The position numbers were made by a program, and so were the translations under genes. Under the pieces are notes generated by a model. That model saw nothing but the letters and a program-made list of their open reading frames with translations. It did no database searches and had not been told where the DNA came from. Shown here in pieces: positions 8,945 to 17,971 of a stretch of 64,000 bases of DNA. Source of the DNA: an uncultured Clostridia bacterium (GTDB lineage Bacteria > Bacillota > Clostridia > Christensenellales > Aristaeellaceae); NCBI GenBank assembly GCA_934667105.1, contig CAKULG010000008.1, forward strand, positions 1 through 64,000, given 5' to 3'. Position 1 is the stretch's first letter. Each line of letters opens with the position of its first letter.

Positions 8945-10053
8945 GAAGCGTCGGGCTGTATGTGCATTTTCCTTTCTGCGTGCAGAAATGCGCGTACTGC
9001 GATTTTCCCTCCTTTTCCGGGCTGGAGGAGGCGATGCCCGCCTATGCCCAAGCGCTGAAAAACGAAATGCGCGCCTGGGCGGCGCGGGAGGATTTCCGCG
9101 TTGAAACGATGTATCTGGGCGGCGGCACGCCCTCGATTTTTCCCCCGGCGCTGATGGGAGAGGTGCTTTCGGAGGCGCGCCGCCTTTTTTCCTTCGCGCC
9201 GGAGGCGGAATGCACATGCGAATGCAATCCCGGCACGATGGGGCCGGAATTTCTCTCCGTCCTGCGAGAAAACGGGGTGAACCGCCTGTCCCTGGGGGCG
9301 CAGGCCTCCCAGCCGCGGCTGCTGAGGGCGCTGGGCCGCATTCATTCTTGGCCGCAGGTGGCGGACGCGGTGCGACTTTCCCGGGAAGCGGGCTTTCACA
9401 ACCTGAATTTGGATTTGATGCTGGGCTTGCCCGGCCAGACGGCGGCGGACGCGGCGGAAACGCTGGCGGCCGCCCTGGCGCTCTCCCCCAAGCATCTTTC
9501 CTGCTACGGGCTCATCGTCGAGGAGGGCACGCCCCTCGCCGCCCGGGTGCAGGCGGGGGAATGGGCGCTGCCCGATGAGGAAATCGAGCGGGCGGAATAC
9601 GAGCTTTGCCGGGAGACGCTGGCTCGCCACGGCTTTGCGCAATACGAAATCAGCAATTTTGCCCTGCCCGGCTATGCCTGCCGCCACAACCTGGATTGCT
9701 GGAACCGCAAGGAATATCTGGGCGTGGGCAGCGCCGCCTGCGGTTTTTTGGGAAATCAGCGCTATCGCAACGCCCCCGATCCCCGGGCGTATCTGCGGGG
9801 CGAGCCGCCGGAAATCACGCCGCTATCCCCCGAGGACGCGCGCTTTGAAAGCGTGATGCTGGGCCTGCGTACCATGCGGGGCGTATCCGAAAAGGAATTT
9901 GCGCGCGCTCACGGCGTATCCCTGCAGGCCGTCTATGGCAAAAAGCTGGAAAAATCCCTGGCCTCCGGGCTGGTTGTTTGGGAGGACGGCTTTCTGCGCC
10001 TCACCCGGCGGGGCATGGATCTGCAAAACCGGGTGCTGGTGGATCTGCTGTGA
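8941..10053 (+). CDS. hemW: HemW-type radical SAM protein (heme chaperone)
   Basis: HemW proteins bind a [4Fe-4S] cluster, SAM and heme, and are thought to deliver heme to acceptors. They were long annotated as oxygen-independent coproporphyrinogen oxidase. The 370-residue protein starts VGLYVHFPFC and carries the C-x3-C-x2-C-D-F cluster (FCVQKCAYCDF), the GGGTPS SAM motif and the HemN C-terminal domain. It begins within the stop codon of the membrane-protein gene. HemW rather than a true HemN is favoured by length and the CxxxCxxCDF form. Confidence 0.85.
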   Translation: MRSVGLYVHFPFCVQKCAYCDFPSFSGLEEAMPAYAQALKNEMRAWAAREDFRVETMYLGGGTPSIFPPALMGEVLSEARRLFSFAPEAECTCECNPGTMGPEFLSVLRENGVNRLSLGAQASQPRLLRALGRIHSWPQVADAVRLSREAGFHNLNLDLMLGLPGQTAADAAETLAAALALSPKHLSCYGLIVEEGTPLAARVQAGEWALPDEEIERAEYELCRETLARHGFAQYEISNFALPGYACRHNLDCWNRKEYLGVGSAACGFLGNQRYRNAPDPRAYLRGEPPEITPLSPEDARFESVMLGLRTMRGVSEKEFARAHGVSLQAVYGKKLEKSLASGLVVWEDGFLRLTRRGMDLQNRVLVDLL

Positions 10054-10157
10054 TTTGCAAATATTCTTTGTTTTATCGCCAAATTCAGGGAACAAAATCA
10101 TCCCCTGATTCGTCCATATTGATGAAACCCACAGCAAACCTTGGGAGGGAGAGCGCC

Positions 10158-11330
10158 ATGAAACGCCATTTTCTCGGAAAAACCCTGATTCTCTTCACCG
10201 TCGTATCGCTGCTGCTCTGCGGCGCGCCTCTGGCCGTCCGGGCCGATATCGTCGCAGATTACGCCGTGGTATCCGGCACGGATAATCTGAACCTGCGCCA
10301 GGGCCCCGGCTCGGAATACGGATGGCTGGGCAGCGCGCCTGAGGGCGCGTGGGTGCGCCTGCTGGGGGAAAGCGGTAATTGGTATTATGTGGTCATCGTC
10401 AATTCCGGCCTGACGGGGTATATGAGCAAGAATTTCCTCGTCACCTCCGGAACGACGGATACCACCACCGGCGTGGTGAATAACCCCGTTTCCACGCAGT
10501 TTTTGAATCTGCGCCAGTATCCCAGCCTCACCGCCCCTGTTCTGGGCATCTATTACAACGGCGCCGTCTTCCGGGTGGTTTCCGCCGTGACGGGCTGGTA
10601 TCAGGTGGAAATCGACGGCCTGACGGGCTATTTCCGCCAGGAGTTCGTGCGCATCAACGCCGGCGGCAACGGCGGCACGGCGGCCTACGTCAAATCCCCC
10701 AACAGCGGCAAGGTGAACCTGCGCAGCGCCCCCACCTTCGACGGTTCCTCCATCCTGGGGCAGTATTCCTCGGGCACGCCCGTCACCGTGCTGCTCAAGG
10801 GCCGGGATTTCTGGAAGGTCAGCGTGAACGGCCTGACGGGGTATATGGTTTCCGCCTATGTTACCGCGTCCTCTTCCCAGCTCCCCCCCATCACGCCTTC
10901 CCCCGCCAATCCCCGCCCCGCCACGAAGGGCTACGCCATCGTCAACAATCCTAAGCCCACTCAGTTTTTGAATCTTCGCGCCCAGCCCTCTACCTCCGCC
11001 AAGATCATCGCTCAGTATAAAAACGGCATCCGCTTTGAGGTGGTGGCTCCGGGCGAAGCCTGGTGCAAGGTATACGGCAGCGCTTCGGGCAACACGGGCT
11101 ATATCATGACGAAGTATCTGAAGCTGTACAACGTTTCCTCCTTCGTCAAAACCGTGCAGAACGGCAACACCTATGTGAACCTTCGCTCCGCCCCCAGCAA
11201 AAGCTCGGGCACGGTTTATCAGCGGGTGTATTCCGGCGCGCAGGTGACGGTGCTCACCCCCGGCGACGAATGGACGCAGGTGCGCTATGGCAACACGGTG
11301 GGCTACATGATGACGTGCTTCCTCAAATAA
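10158..11330 (+). CDS. Secreted protein with five bacterial SH3 repeats
   Basis: The 390-residue product has a Sec signal peptide (about residues 1-31, ending AVRA) and five SH3b repeats. Each has an N-L-R-x-x-P core and a G-Y-M/F/I closing strand. Such domains bind cell-wall peptidoglycan. No enzymatic domain is present, so it may be a wall-binding or sensing protein. The frame is open from 9978, but TTGGGAGGGAG at 10141 and the signal peptide set the start at 10158. Confidence 0.8.
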   Translation: MKRHFLGKTLILFTVVSLLLCGAPLAVRADIVADYAVVSGTDNLNLRQGPGSEYGWLGSAPEGAWVRLLGESGNWYYVVIVNSGLTGYMSKNFLVTSGTTDTTTGVVNNPVSTQFLNLRQYPSLTAPVLGIYYNGAVFRVVSAVTGWYQVEIDGLTGYFRQEFVRINAGGNGGTAAYVKSPNSGKVNLRSAPTFDGSSILGQYSSGTPVTVLLKGRDFWKVSVNGLTGYMVSAYVTASSSQLPPITPSPANPRPATKGYAIVNNPKPTQFLNLRAQPSTSAKIIAQYKNGIRFEVVAPGEAWCKVYGSASGNTGYIMTKYLKLYNVSSFVKTVQNGNTYVNLRSAPSKSSGTVYQRVYSGAQVTVLTPGDEWTQVRYGNTVGYMMTCFLK

Positions 11331-11373
11331 AATTTGTTTTAGATTTTTGAATCATGCACGCGAGGAAAACCTC

Positions 11374-14300
11374 ATGCTGAAAATACTTGGCGGAAACGGA
11401 GAAACGCTGAAGCGGAAACTCATCGCCCTGGCCGCCGAGGGCGGGCGGACGCTGGTGATCGTACCGGAGCAGTACACCCTGCAAACGGAGCGCGATTTGC
11501 TGGAAGGCCTGAACGCCCCCGGCTTTTTCGACCTGGAGGTGCTCTCCCCCTCCCGGCTGACGGAGCGCGTTTTCGCCCAAACCGGGGCGGACGGCCGGGT
11601 GCGCATCGACGCCCGAGGAAAGCAATTTGCTTTGGCTCGGGCGCTTTTGCAATGTCAGAAACAGCTGCGTTATTTTGAAAGCGCCGCGCAAAAGCAGGGC
11701 TTTATTCAGCGCGCGGGGGCTCTGATCGCGGATTTTAAGCGGGCGGGCGTTTCGCCGGAGCAATTAAAGGAATACGCCGGCGCCCTGCCCGAGGGGGCGG
11801 AACAAGATAAATTTCAGGATCTGGCCCTGCTGTATTCCGCCTACGCGCAGCACCTGGCCGGGCAGTTTGTGGACGGCGAGGACGTGCTGGAGGCGTTGGT
11901 GGCCCGCATCCCTCAATGCGATTTTGCCCAGGGGGCACGGGCGCTGGTTTACGGCTTCGACGTGCTGACGGGGCAAATGTGCCGCCTGCTGCTGGCGCTT
12001 TCCCAATGCGCCCGGGAGGCGGACGTGCTGCTGGCGCTGGGGCGGGAGGAATATTTCGCCCCTGTGCTGGAAAGCGCCCGACGGCTGCAAGGGGCGGCGG
12101 AGGCGGAGGGGATTCCCTGCCGCCTTTTGCTGCTGCCTCCCGGACCCACCCGGCGCGCGCCCGAGCTGGATCATCTTTCCCGCCGCTATCTCTCCATGCC
12201 CGCCGTTCCCTTTCAGGGGCCGCAAAAGGCCATTCGCCTCTACGCAGCCCCTAATCCCTATTTCGAGGCGCATTTTGCCGCCCAGGAAATGCTGCTGCTC
12301 CATGAGCGGGGCGTGGCCTTTGGCGAAATGGCCGTCGCCCTGGGGGACGCGGGCTTTTCCGGCGTGCTGGCCACTGTGCTTGCCGATTACCGCATCCCCG
12401 CCTATATCGCCCGGAAGCTGCCCGCCTCCAGCCACGGCGCGGCGCGCTTTCTGCTCGCCTCCCTTCGCGCCGCGGCCAACGGCTATCCCGCCGGCGATAT
12501 GCTGGATCTGATTAAATCCGGCTATGGTCCCGTGCGGGAGGAGGCGGCCTGGGCCCTGGAAAACTACCTGCTTGCCTATGGCATTCGCGGAAAGCTGTGG
12601 CTCGCTCCCTTTTCCAGGGGCGCGGCGGAGGAACGGGCGGAGGCGGAGCCCGCCCGGGCCGCCCTGATGGAGCCGCTGGAGCGCCTGCGCCTGGCCCTGC
12701 GCGCCGCCCAAAGCGCGGAGGACGCCCTGGGGGCCATCGATCAATATGTAATAGATACGGCGCTTTCCATCCAATTGGAGGAAACGCAGCAGGCCCTGCT
12801 GGCCCAGGGCATGGCGGCGGAGGCAGTGCAGGCGCGGCAGGTGTGGGAATGCCTGACGCAGCTTTTCTCCCAGGCTCAGGCGCTGCTGGCGGGCGCGCCC
12901 GCCGTCGCCCGGCAAATCGCCGTCTGGCTGGAGGCGGGCCTGGACGCCTGCGAACTTTCTTCCCTGCCCCCCGCCGCCGACGCGGTGATGTGCGGCGAAA
13001 TCGGCGCGCTGCCCCTGGCTGCGCCCCAGGCGTTGTTTTTGATGAACCTGACGGACGGCGTGCTATCCGCCGCCGACGCGGGCCTTTTATCCCCCGAGGA
13101 GCAGGAGCGGGCCCAGACGGGCCTGCGCGCCTATTTCTCCCTTTCCGACGAGGGCAAGGATTGCCTGGCCCGGCTGGATATCTGGAAGGCGCTGAGCGCG
13201 CCGGAGCAGTATCTTTACCTCACCCGCTCCCAGGCCACGCAGGAGGGCGGCGCGCTGCGTCCCTTCGCCGGGCTTTCGCACATTCGACGGCTCTTCCCGC
13301 AGTTGGTGGAGGAGGGGGGCGTGAGCCAGCGCTGCGCCGCCCGGCTTCCCCTGGCTCCCGGCCCCGCCCTGGACGCGCTGGGCGCCAAGGCGCGGGAAGG
13401 CGCGCTGAACGGGGAATGGCTGGAAGCCTGGAAATATCTCTGCCAGGCCCCTGAAACCAAGGCGCGGGCCCAGGCCCTGCGTCAGGCCTTCGTTCCCCCG
13501 CCGTCCGCCCCGCCCCTGCCCCGGGCGCTGACCCACGCCCTGTTCATGGAGCGGGTAATGTCGGTCAGCCGCCTGGAGAGCTTCGCCGTCTGCCCCTATC
13601 GCCATTTTGTGGAGCATGGGCTGGCCCCCAAGCCCCGCAAGGAGTGGACGCTCACCCCCATCGACGCGGGCAATTTTTATCACAGCGCGCTGGAAGGCTT
13701 CGTGCGGCTGCTGCCCACGCTGCCCGATTGGCCGCGCATCGATAAAGAGCGCTGCGACGAGGCGGTGGATCAGGCCGCCGCGCCGCTTTTCGAGGAGCTG
13801 CTTTCCGGCGTGATGGGCGACAGCGCCCGCATGCGCGCCCTGGGCGAAAAATATCGCCGGGTGCTGCGGCGCGTCGCCTGGACGTTCACCCGCGGCGCGC
13901 GGCAAAGCGCCTTCTCCCCCGAAAACGCCGAGGTGCGCTTCGGCTATGCGGAGGGCATCCCCCCCATCGCGCTGAAGCTGAAAAACGGGGAAACGGTATA
14001 CGTTCGCGGCGTGATCGACCGGATCGACCGCTACGCCGGGGACGAGGGCGTGTTTCTGCGGGTGGTGGATTATAAATCCGGCCAGGAAAAGCTGGACCCT
14101 GCGAAAATTTTCTGGGGCGCGCAGCTGCAATTGCTGCTGTATCTCCAGGCCGCTCTTTCCACCGAGCCGGGGGCGGAACCGGCGGGGGCGTTTTATATGC
14201 GCGTGGCGGATCCCCTTTTGCCCGATCAGGAGGAAACGGCGCAGGTGGAGGACGCCCTGGCGCGGATGCTGTGCCTGCGGGGCGTCGCCCTCAAGGACGC

Positions 14301-14670
14301 GGCCATTCTGCGCCGCATGGACGAGGGCACGCCGCCCCTGACCCTGCCCAAAACCCTCACTGCGGACGGCGGCTTTGATAAGCGCGCTATGCTGGCCACG
14401 CTGGAGGATATGCGCGCCTTAATCGCCCATGCGGAGAAAATGGCCGCCCAGCTGGCGGAGCGTATGCGCGCGGGTGAAATCGCCGCCGCCCCCCTGTGCG
14501 GCAAGGGCGGAAAGGGGCCCTGCGAATATTGCGAATATGCGGCCATCTGCCGCCAGGATGCGGGCCGCGCCCCGCAAAACGCCCAGGCGCTGCCCGAAAT
14601 GCGCTTTGACGAGCTGCTGGAGCGGATCAACGCAGAGAAAAGCGCCCCGCCTTCGGCCGGACAAAAATAA
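11374..14670 (+). CDS. addB: AddB-like exonuclease subunit with degenerate Walker A
   Basis: AddB pairs with AddA in the AddAB helicase-nuclease that processes double-strand breaks. This 1098-residue protein keeps the AddB iron-sulfur cysteines (C740, then C1050-x2-C1053-x5-C1059) and the nuclease motif V-V-D899-Y-K901-S-G. The N-terminal loop reads GGNGETLKRK where the family has GxxGxGKT, so the P-loop lysine is missing. The start is the ATG with GAGG upstream; an upstream TTG at 11347 is less likely. No addA lies next to it in this window. Confidence 0.75.
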   Translation: MLKILGGNGETLKRKLIALAAEGGRTLVIVPEQYTLQTERDLLEGLNAPGFFDLEVLSPSRLTERVFAQTGADGRVRIDARGKQFALARALLQCQKQLRYFESAAQKQGFIQRAGALIADFKRAGVSPEQLKEYAGALPEGAEQDKFQDLALLYSAYAQHLAGQFVDGEDVLEALVARIPQCDFAQGARALVYGFDVLTGQMCRLLLALSQCAREADVLLALGREEYFAPVLESARRLQGAAEAEGIPCRLLLLPPGPTRRAPELDHLSRRYLSMPAVPFQGPQKAIRLYAAPNPYFEAHFAAQEMLLLHERGVAFGEMAVALGDAGFSGVLATVLADYRIPAYIARKLPASSHGAARFLLASLRAAANGYPAGDMLDLIKSGYGPVREEAAWALENYLLAYGIRGKLWLAPFSRGAAEERAEAEPARAALMEPLERLRLALRAAQSAEDALGAIDQYVIDTALSIQLEETQQALLAQGMAAEAVQARQVWECLTQLFSQAQALLAGAPAVARQIAVWLEAGLDACELSSLPPAADAVMCGEIGALPLAAPQALFLMNLTDGVLSAADAGLLSPEEQERAQTGLRAYFSLSDEGKDCLARLDIWKALSAPEQYLYLTRSQATQEGGALRPFAGLSHIRRLFPQLVEEGGVSQRCAARLPLAPGPALDALGAKAREGALNGEWLEAWKYLCQAPETKARAQALRQAFVPPPSAPPLPRALTHALFMERVMSVSRLESFAVCPYRHFVEHGLAPKPRKEWTLTPIDAGNFYHSALEGFVRLLPTLPDWPRIDKERCDEAVDQAAAPLFEELLSGVMGDSARMRALGEKYRRVLRRVAWTFTRGARQSAFSPENAEVRFGYAEGIPPIALKLKNGETVYVRGVIDRIDRYAGDEGVFLRVVDYKSGQEKLDPAKIFWGAQLQLLLYLQAALSTEPGAEPAGAFYMRVADPLLPDQEETAQVEDALARMLCLRGVALKDAAILRRMDEGTPPLTLPKTLTADGGFDKRAMLATLEDMRALIAHAEKMAAQLAERMRAGEIAAAPLCGKGGKGPCEYCEYAAICRQDAGRAPQNAQALPEMRFDELLERINAEKSAPPSAGQK

Positions 14671-14696
14671 TGCTGGTAATTTTGGAAAGAATCAGG

Positions 14697-14702
14697 TATA
14701 AT
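14697..14702 (+). promoter_or_regulatory. Probable -10 element before the P-loop gene
   Basis: A consensus TATAAT lies 35 bp upstream of the start codon of the small P-loop gene. I find no convincing -35 box at 17 bp. Confidence 0.4.
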
Positions 14703-14736
14703 AGGATCAGACATTATAGTAAAGGGGGTTTTTCCC

Positions 14737-15147
14737 ATGATACAGGTAATCCACGGCAAAAAAGGTTCCGGCAAAACGAAGCGGATTTTGGAAATGGCCA
14801 ACGCCGCCATTCAGGAGCATCGCGGCGATGTGGTTTTCCTGGATGATGATAACCGTTATATGTTTGATCTGCGTCACGAAGTGCGCTTTGTCAACGCGGG
14901 CGAATACGGCTCGGACAGCCCGGAAATGTTCTTCGGCTTCCTGTGCGGCATGCTGGCCCAGAACTTCGATATCAGCGTCATTTTCGTGGATGCGTTCCTG
15001 AAGCTGGTGAAAACCGATATTGAAAACACCGAAAATTTCTTCCAGCGCCTGGCGGAACTGAGCGAAAAGCACAATGTAAAATTCGTTCTCAGCGTGAATG
15101 TGGACGACGCCGTCGCCCCCGAGTTTATCAAGAAATATTTCATTTAA
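14737..15147 (+). CDS. Small P-loop ATP-binding protein
   Basis: This 136-residue protein begins with a clean Walker A motif, HGKKGSGKTK, and has a hydrophobic strand ending in asp (VIFVDAF, about residues 86-92) that may be Walker B. It is compact with no membrane segment. Related short ATPases occur in many Clostridia without a known role. An AAAGGGGG ribosome binding site lies upstream. A terminator follows at 15173. Confidence 0.6.
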   Translation: MIQVIHGKKGSGKTKRILEMANAAIQEHRGDVVFLDDDNRYMFDLRHEVRFVNAGEYGSDSPEMFFGFLCGMLAQNFDISVIFVDAFLKLVKTDIENTENFFQRLAELSEKHNVKFVLSVNVDDAVAPEFIKKYFI

Positions 15148-15172
15148 TTCTTTCTTTATCGCATGTTCGCTT

Positions 15173-15220
15173 CACCCAGCGTCCCCGAGGGCAGCCGCTT
15201 TCGCTGGCGCTGGGTGTTTT
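15173..15220 (+). terminator. Rho-independent terminator
   Basis: CACCCAGCG (15173-15181) pairs with CGCTGGGTG (15208-15216) and is followed by TTTT. Confidence 0.6.
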
Positions 15221-15238
15221 CAAAAAGGGGGGATTTTC

Positions 15239-15580
15239 ATGGCGCAATATCAGGCCCAATTCCGGGGCAGCTTTGACGCGCTGCTTTCCTATATCGAGCG
15301 CAGCGTAATGACGGGCAGCGTTTCCGCCTCCCAGGAGGGCGGCGCCAGCTTTGAAGAAGGCGGCGTGCGCTGCGCCGTGCGGGTGTTCGAGCGCTACAGC
15401 TATCTGGGCAATAACCGCCTCACCCTCACCGTCACCCTCTTTGGCCGGAACGACGCGCTGCGCCTGCTGGCCGTCACCTCGGGCGGCAGCCAGGCCATCT
15501 TCTTTAAGATCAACACCCTGGGCGAGGAAGCGTTTCTGCGCCGCTTTGTGGAGGCCCTTGAAAAATATCCGGGAAAATAA
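15239..15580 (+). CDS. DUF6054 family protein
   Basis: The 113-residue protein shows the pattern I associate with DUF6054: an F-x-x-L-L-x-Y-I-E opening, C-A-V-R-V-F-E-R-Y-S in the middle and S-G-G-S-Q-A-I-F-F-K-I-N-T near the end. Function is unknown. The frame is open upstream to 15098, but AAGGGGGG places the start at 15239. Confidence 0.7.
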   Translation: MAQYQAQFRGSFDALLSYIERSVMTGSVSASQEGGASFEEGGVRCAVRVFERYSYLGNNRLTLTVTLFGRNDALRLLAVTSGGSQAIFFKINTLGEEAFLRRFVEALEKYPGK

Positions 15581-15697
15581 AAAAATATTTTGATTCGTGT
15601 GTTTCAAGGGGACGCATCCCGGGTATATACAAAGTGTGAGGCGCGAAGGACGCTCCTCCCCCAAAGAAAAAAATCAAAACAATGGAGGTATACAACA

Positions 15698-16240
15698 ATG
15701 AAATGGGTTTGCAAAATCTGCGGTTATGTTCACGAAGGGGATCAGCCCCCGGAAAAGTGCCCCGTTTGCAAAGCGCCCGCCAGCGCCTTTGTGAAGCAGG
15801 AATCGGATACCGTCTGGGCCGCCGAGCATGTGATCGGCGTGGCGAAGGATGTGCCTGAAGAAATCAAGGAAGGCCTGCGCGCCAATTTCACCGGCGAATG
15901 CACCGAGGTCGGCATGTATCTGGCCATGGCCCGCGCCGCCCATCGGGAGGGCTATCCCGAAATCGGCCTGTACTGGGAAAAGGCGGCCTATGAAGAAGCG
16001 GAGCACGCCGCCAAGTTCGCCGAATTACTGGGCGAGGTCGTCTCCCCCTCCACGAAGGAAAACCTGACCGTCCGCGTGGAAGCCGAAAACGGCGCCACCA
16101 TGGGCAAAACCGAACTGGCCAAGAAGGCTAAGGCTCTGGGCCTGGACGCCATCCATGACACCGTTCATGAAATGGCCCGTGACGAAGCCCGTCACGGCAA
16201 GGCCTTCGAGGGCCTGCTGAAGCGCTACTTCGGCAAGTAA
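15698..16240 (+). CDS. Reverse rubrerythrin (rubredoxin-first peroxidase)
   Basis: Rubrerythrins with the rubredoxin domain first reduce hydrogen peroxide in anaerobes. Residues C5-C8 and C21-C24 form the rubredoxin iron site. The ferritin-like di-iron domain follows, with E-C-T-E, E-E-A-E-H and the final D-E163-A-R-H166 ligands. The 180-residue length fits. GGAGGT precedes the start. The 3-prime end from codon 162 on is the attachment site of the integrative elements downstream, and its coding sequence is regenerated intact. Confidence 0.93.
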   Translation: MKWVCKICGYVHEGDQPPEKCPVCKAPASAFVKQESDTVWAAEHVIGVAKDVPEEIKEGLRANFTGECTEVGMYLAMARAAHREGYPEIGLYWEKAAYEEAEHAAKFAELLGEVVSPSTKENLTVRVEAENGATMGKTELAKKAKALGLDAIHDTVHEMARDEARHGKAFEGLLKRYFGK

Positions 16241-16271
16241 GAAAAGCAAGCAATCACAAGGGTTTGCGGGG
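16182..16271. repeat. attL: left attachment repeat in the rubrerythrin 3-prime end
   Basis: A 90-bp segment from within codon 162 of rubrerythrin past its stop is repeated at 22068-22157, apparently without change, and at 36007-36095 with a few differences. It marks the left junction of element 1. Confidence 0.88.
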
Positions 16272-16303
16272 ACTGTCCTGTAAAAGGGCGGTTCCCGCTT
16301 TTT
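16266..16303 (+). terminator. Terminator after rubrerythrin
   Basis: GCGGGGAC pairs with GTTCCCGC (16291-16298) and TTTTT follows. The same hairpin occurs right of the third attachment repeat at 36090, and a different one right of the second at 22155. Each junction therefore restores a terminator after the rubrerythrin end. Confidence 0.75.
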
Positions 16304-16322
16304 GCGTGCTTTTTGAGGGGAA

Positions 16323-16394
16323 AGTGCCGTTTAGTGCCCCATTTGGTGCCGACAACAGCAGCAATAAACGCAATGGTGCCTTTTCAAAAGTGCC
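16323..16394. repeat. Putative integrase arm sites, element 1 left end
   Basis: Five copies of (A/G)GTGCC lie at 16323, 16333, 16345, 16375 and 16389. A further copy in the same context (TGGTGCCTTTTT) lies at the right end at 21920, just upstream of the integrase start. This is the arrangement of arm-type sites of a tyrosine integrase. Confidence 0.5.
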
Positions 16395-16447
16395 CATAAA
16401 TACAGTATAGTTTTACGCCTTTACCGTGTCAACCCTGTTCCTCCATC

Positions 16448-16494
16448 CTGCCAATTTTGTTGGTATTCTTTTTAGAGAAATACAATTTTGGCGG
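16448..16494. repeat. Hairpin between left end and cargo gene
   Basis: GCCAATTTTGTTGGTATT and AAATACAATTTTGGC can fold into an imperfect stem. It could terminate the leftward gene at 16545. A related imperfect hairpin lies at 20608-20655 beside the integrase. Confidence 0.35.
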
Positions 16495-16544
16495 TAGAAA
16501 GCAGAAATCCCCGCCGCCCGAGAGGGGAGGCGGGGTTTTTGAGC

Positions 16545-17201
16545 TTACAGGCCGCTGGTATCGTCGTGGTCAACAGGTTCTATCTGCGCTTCTATCTGTG
16601 CCAGACGCTCATCCACGTCCAGCATACCGTAATACAGATGAAGGCTATACTGATTGTAGCTCAACATTACAGCAGTATTATCTGAGCCCTTCCAGAGATA
16701 ATAATTCAGTATTCCGTTGGTATCTGCCTGATGAAACCCCTCACCATACACCGTTGTCAGTTTCTGTTGAAGGTCGGCATAGGCTTCTTCCTCATTGCTT
16801 TTCCAGTCCAACATTACCTCAACATAAATCAGGTGTGTTTCGTCATTCTCGGTAATGAAAGAAAAGTTAAGTCTGTCCAGATTATAGCCGGCAATTTTCT
16901 TCTCTTTATTGAAATTCCAGGAGGCATCCAACCGGCTCAACAAATCAGACTGATTCGATTCCCAATAATGGGTGTTATATTGTGTGTTATAGCTCAGATA
17001 AGTTCCACCATCGTCAGATTCGTAAATGTATTCGTCTTCTGTTTGAGCAAGCCCCTTTTCAAGCACGATGTGATATACGTCCTCCTTGGAACTTCCCCAC
17101 GGAATATCCTGAAAGGTAATCTCCGTATCTACATCAGCCAGCGCACAGCCCATATTCAACAGTAATACTGTAGCAAGCAACATCGCAATCCATTTTTTCA
17201 T
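16545..17201 (-). CDS. Secreted protein with WGxSKE motif, element cargo
   Basis: A signal peptide (about residues 1-22, ending CALA) precedes 196 mature residues. The mature start has FQDIPWGSSKEDV, a motif shared with the frameshifted protein at 36399-37009 (FKNFYWGDSKETV). The rest is predicted beta-rich and contains no known catalytic motif. It is the first gene inside element 1. The frame extends to 17261, but the signal peptide sets the start at 17201. Function is unknown. Confidence 0.6.
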   Translation of the reverse strand: MKKWIAMLLATVLLLNMGCALADVDTEITFQDIPWGSSKEDVYHIVLEKGLAQTEDEYIYESDDGGTYLSYNTQYNTHYWESNQSDLLSRLDASWNFNKEKKIAGYNLDRLNFSFITENDETHLIYVEVMLDWKSNEEEAYADLQQKLTTVYGEGFHQADTNGILNYYLWKGSDNTAVMLSYNQYSLHLYYGMLDVDERLAQIEAQIEPVDHDDTSGL

Positions 17202-17235
17202 TTTGTTTTCTCCCTTCGTTTTGTCATTTCTGACC

Positions 17236-17421
17236 TCACACCGCCCGCACAACTTCCTCAAAAGTGTGCTTCACAATCGTCGGTGTTCCCTTCATACGGA
17301 TATACTTTGCGACGGTGGAGCCGCTTCGCCCCACTTCGCGGGCAACTGCCGCGAAATTACCGTATTTCGCGTATAGCTGGTGTATCCGCACAATTTCCTC
17401 GGGCGTTACTCTTGTCGCCAT
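17236..17421 (-). CDS. Small HTH protein
   Basis: The 61-residue protein looks like a bare helix-turn-helix of the Hin/resolvase or transposase type: EEIVRIHQLY, then NFAAVAREVGRSGSTVAKYI. It could be a regulator or a leftover DNA-binding domain. Its start lies 4 bp beyond the stop of the 74-residue gene, suggesting one leftward operon. Confidence 0.55.
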   Translation of the reverse strand: MATRVTPEEIVRIHQLYAKYGNFAAVAREVGRSGSTVAKYIRMKGTPTIVKHTFEEVVRAV

Positions 17422-17424
17422 TCA

Positions 17425-17649
17425 TCAGCCCTTCTTTTCTGCCTTGACGGGCTTCTGCGCCGTTTTCAACTGCGTATCGGAATGTTCCATCGCATACTTC
17501 CAGCAATCGTCAATGTAGTTCTTAAAATCCAGCGTTTTCGCCTCATCGCCCATTGCCTCGCGGATGGTCTTGTTCATTGCTGCCAGCTTGTCGGTGTAGT
17601 TCCAAGGAACAGTGATGGTTTTCTTGTCTGTGTCGAGAATGATTCGCAT
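17425..17649 (-). CDS. Small element protein, function unknown
   Basis: The 74-residue protein begins MRIILDTDKKTITVPW and is mostly helical and charged afterwards. AGGAGG lies 7 bp before this ATG, so the upstream ATG at 17667 is less likely. It is the first gene of the leftward operon and faces the helicase gene across a 320-bp regulatory gap. Confidence 0.5.
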   Translation of the reverse strand: MRIILDTDKKTITVPWNYTDKLAAMNKTIREAMGDEAKTLDFKNYIDDCWKYAMEHSDTQLKTAQKPVKAEKKG

Positions 17650-17738
17650 ATTTATGCCTCCTGTCATTTGGTAATTTTAGTATACCCCTACTCCGCAAAA
17701 TGTCAAGGTTTTTTGGCGAATTTATATATATTCTGCTG

Positions 17739-17760
17739 TTTTGCGTAGAAATACGCAAAA
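17739..17760. promoter_or_regulatory. Perfect palindrome in the divergent intergenic region
   Basis: TTTTGCGTA and TACGCAAAA flank a GAAA spacer. It lies between divergent genes and is a candidate operator, or a loading site for a replication protein. GCGTCGTTTT is repeated at 17785 and 17815. The rest of 17650-17907 has no gene. Confidence 0.45.
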
Positions 17761-17907
17761 TCGGCGTGTATATCAATCAATCCGCGTCGTTTTAGTCTGT
17801 TTTCCTGCGTTTCGCGTCGTTTTCAGGTGAAACGACCGCGATTCACATCATTTCCGCGTGTTTTGCCACGTATTTATCCAAATCGAGCTGGAACAACCGC
17901 GCATTCT

Positions 17908-17936
17908 TTGATTTTCATCTAAAATTTTGGTATAAT
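17908..17936 (+). promoter_or_regulatory. Promoter of the SF2 helicase gene
   Basis: TTGATT, a 17-bp spacer with TGG before the -10, and TATAAT. The helicase GTG lies about 36 bp downstream. Confidence 0.7.
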
Positions 17937-17971
17937 ATATTCATAAGAAAGAACAAGAGAATGTCAAAGAG

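Noticed and set aside
12597..13454. 285-codon frame inside addB
   Set aside because: It reads Gly/Arg/Pro-rich shadow sequence in an alternative frame of a well-supported gene.
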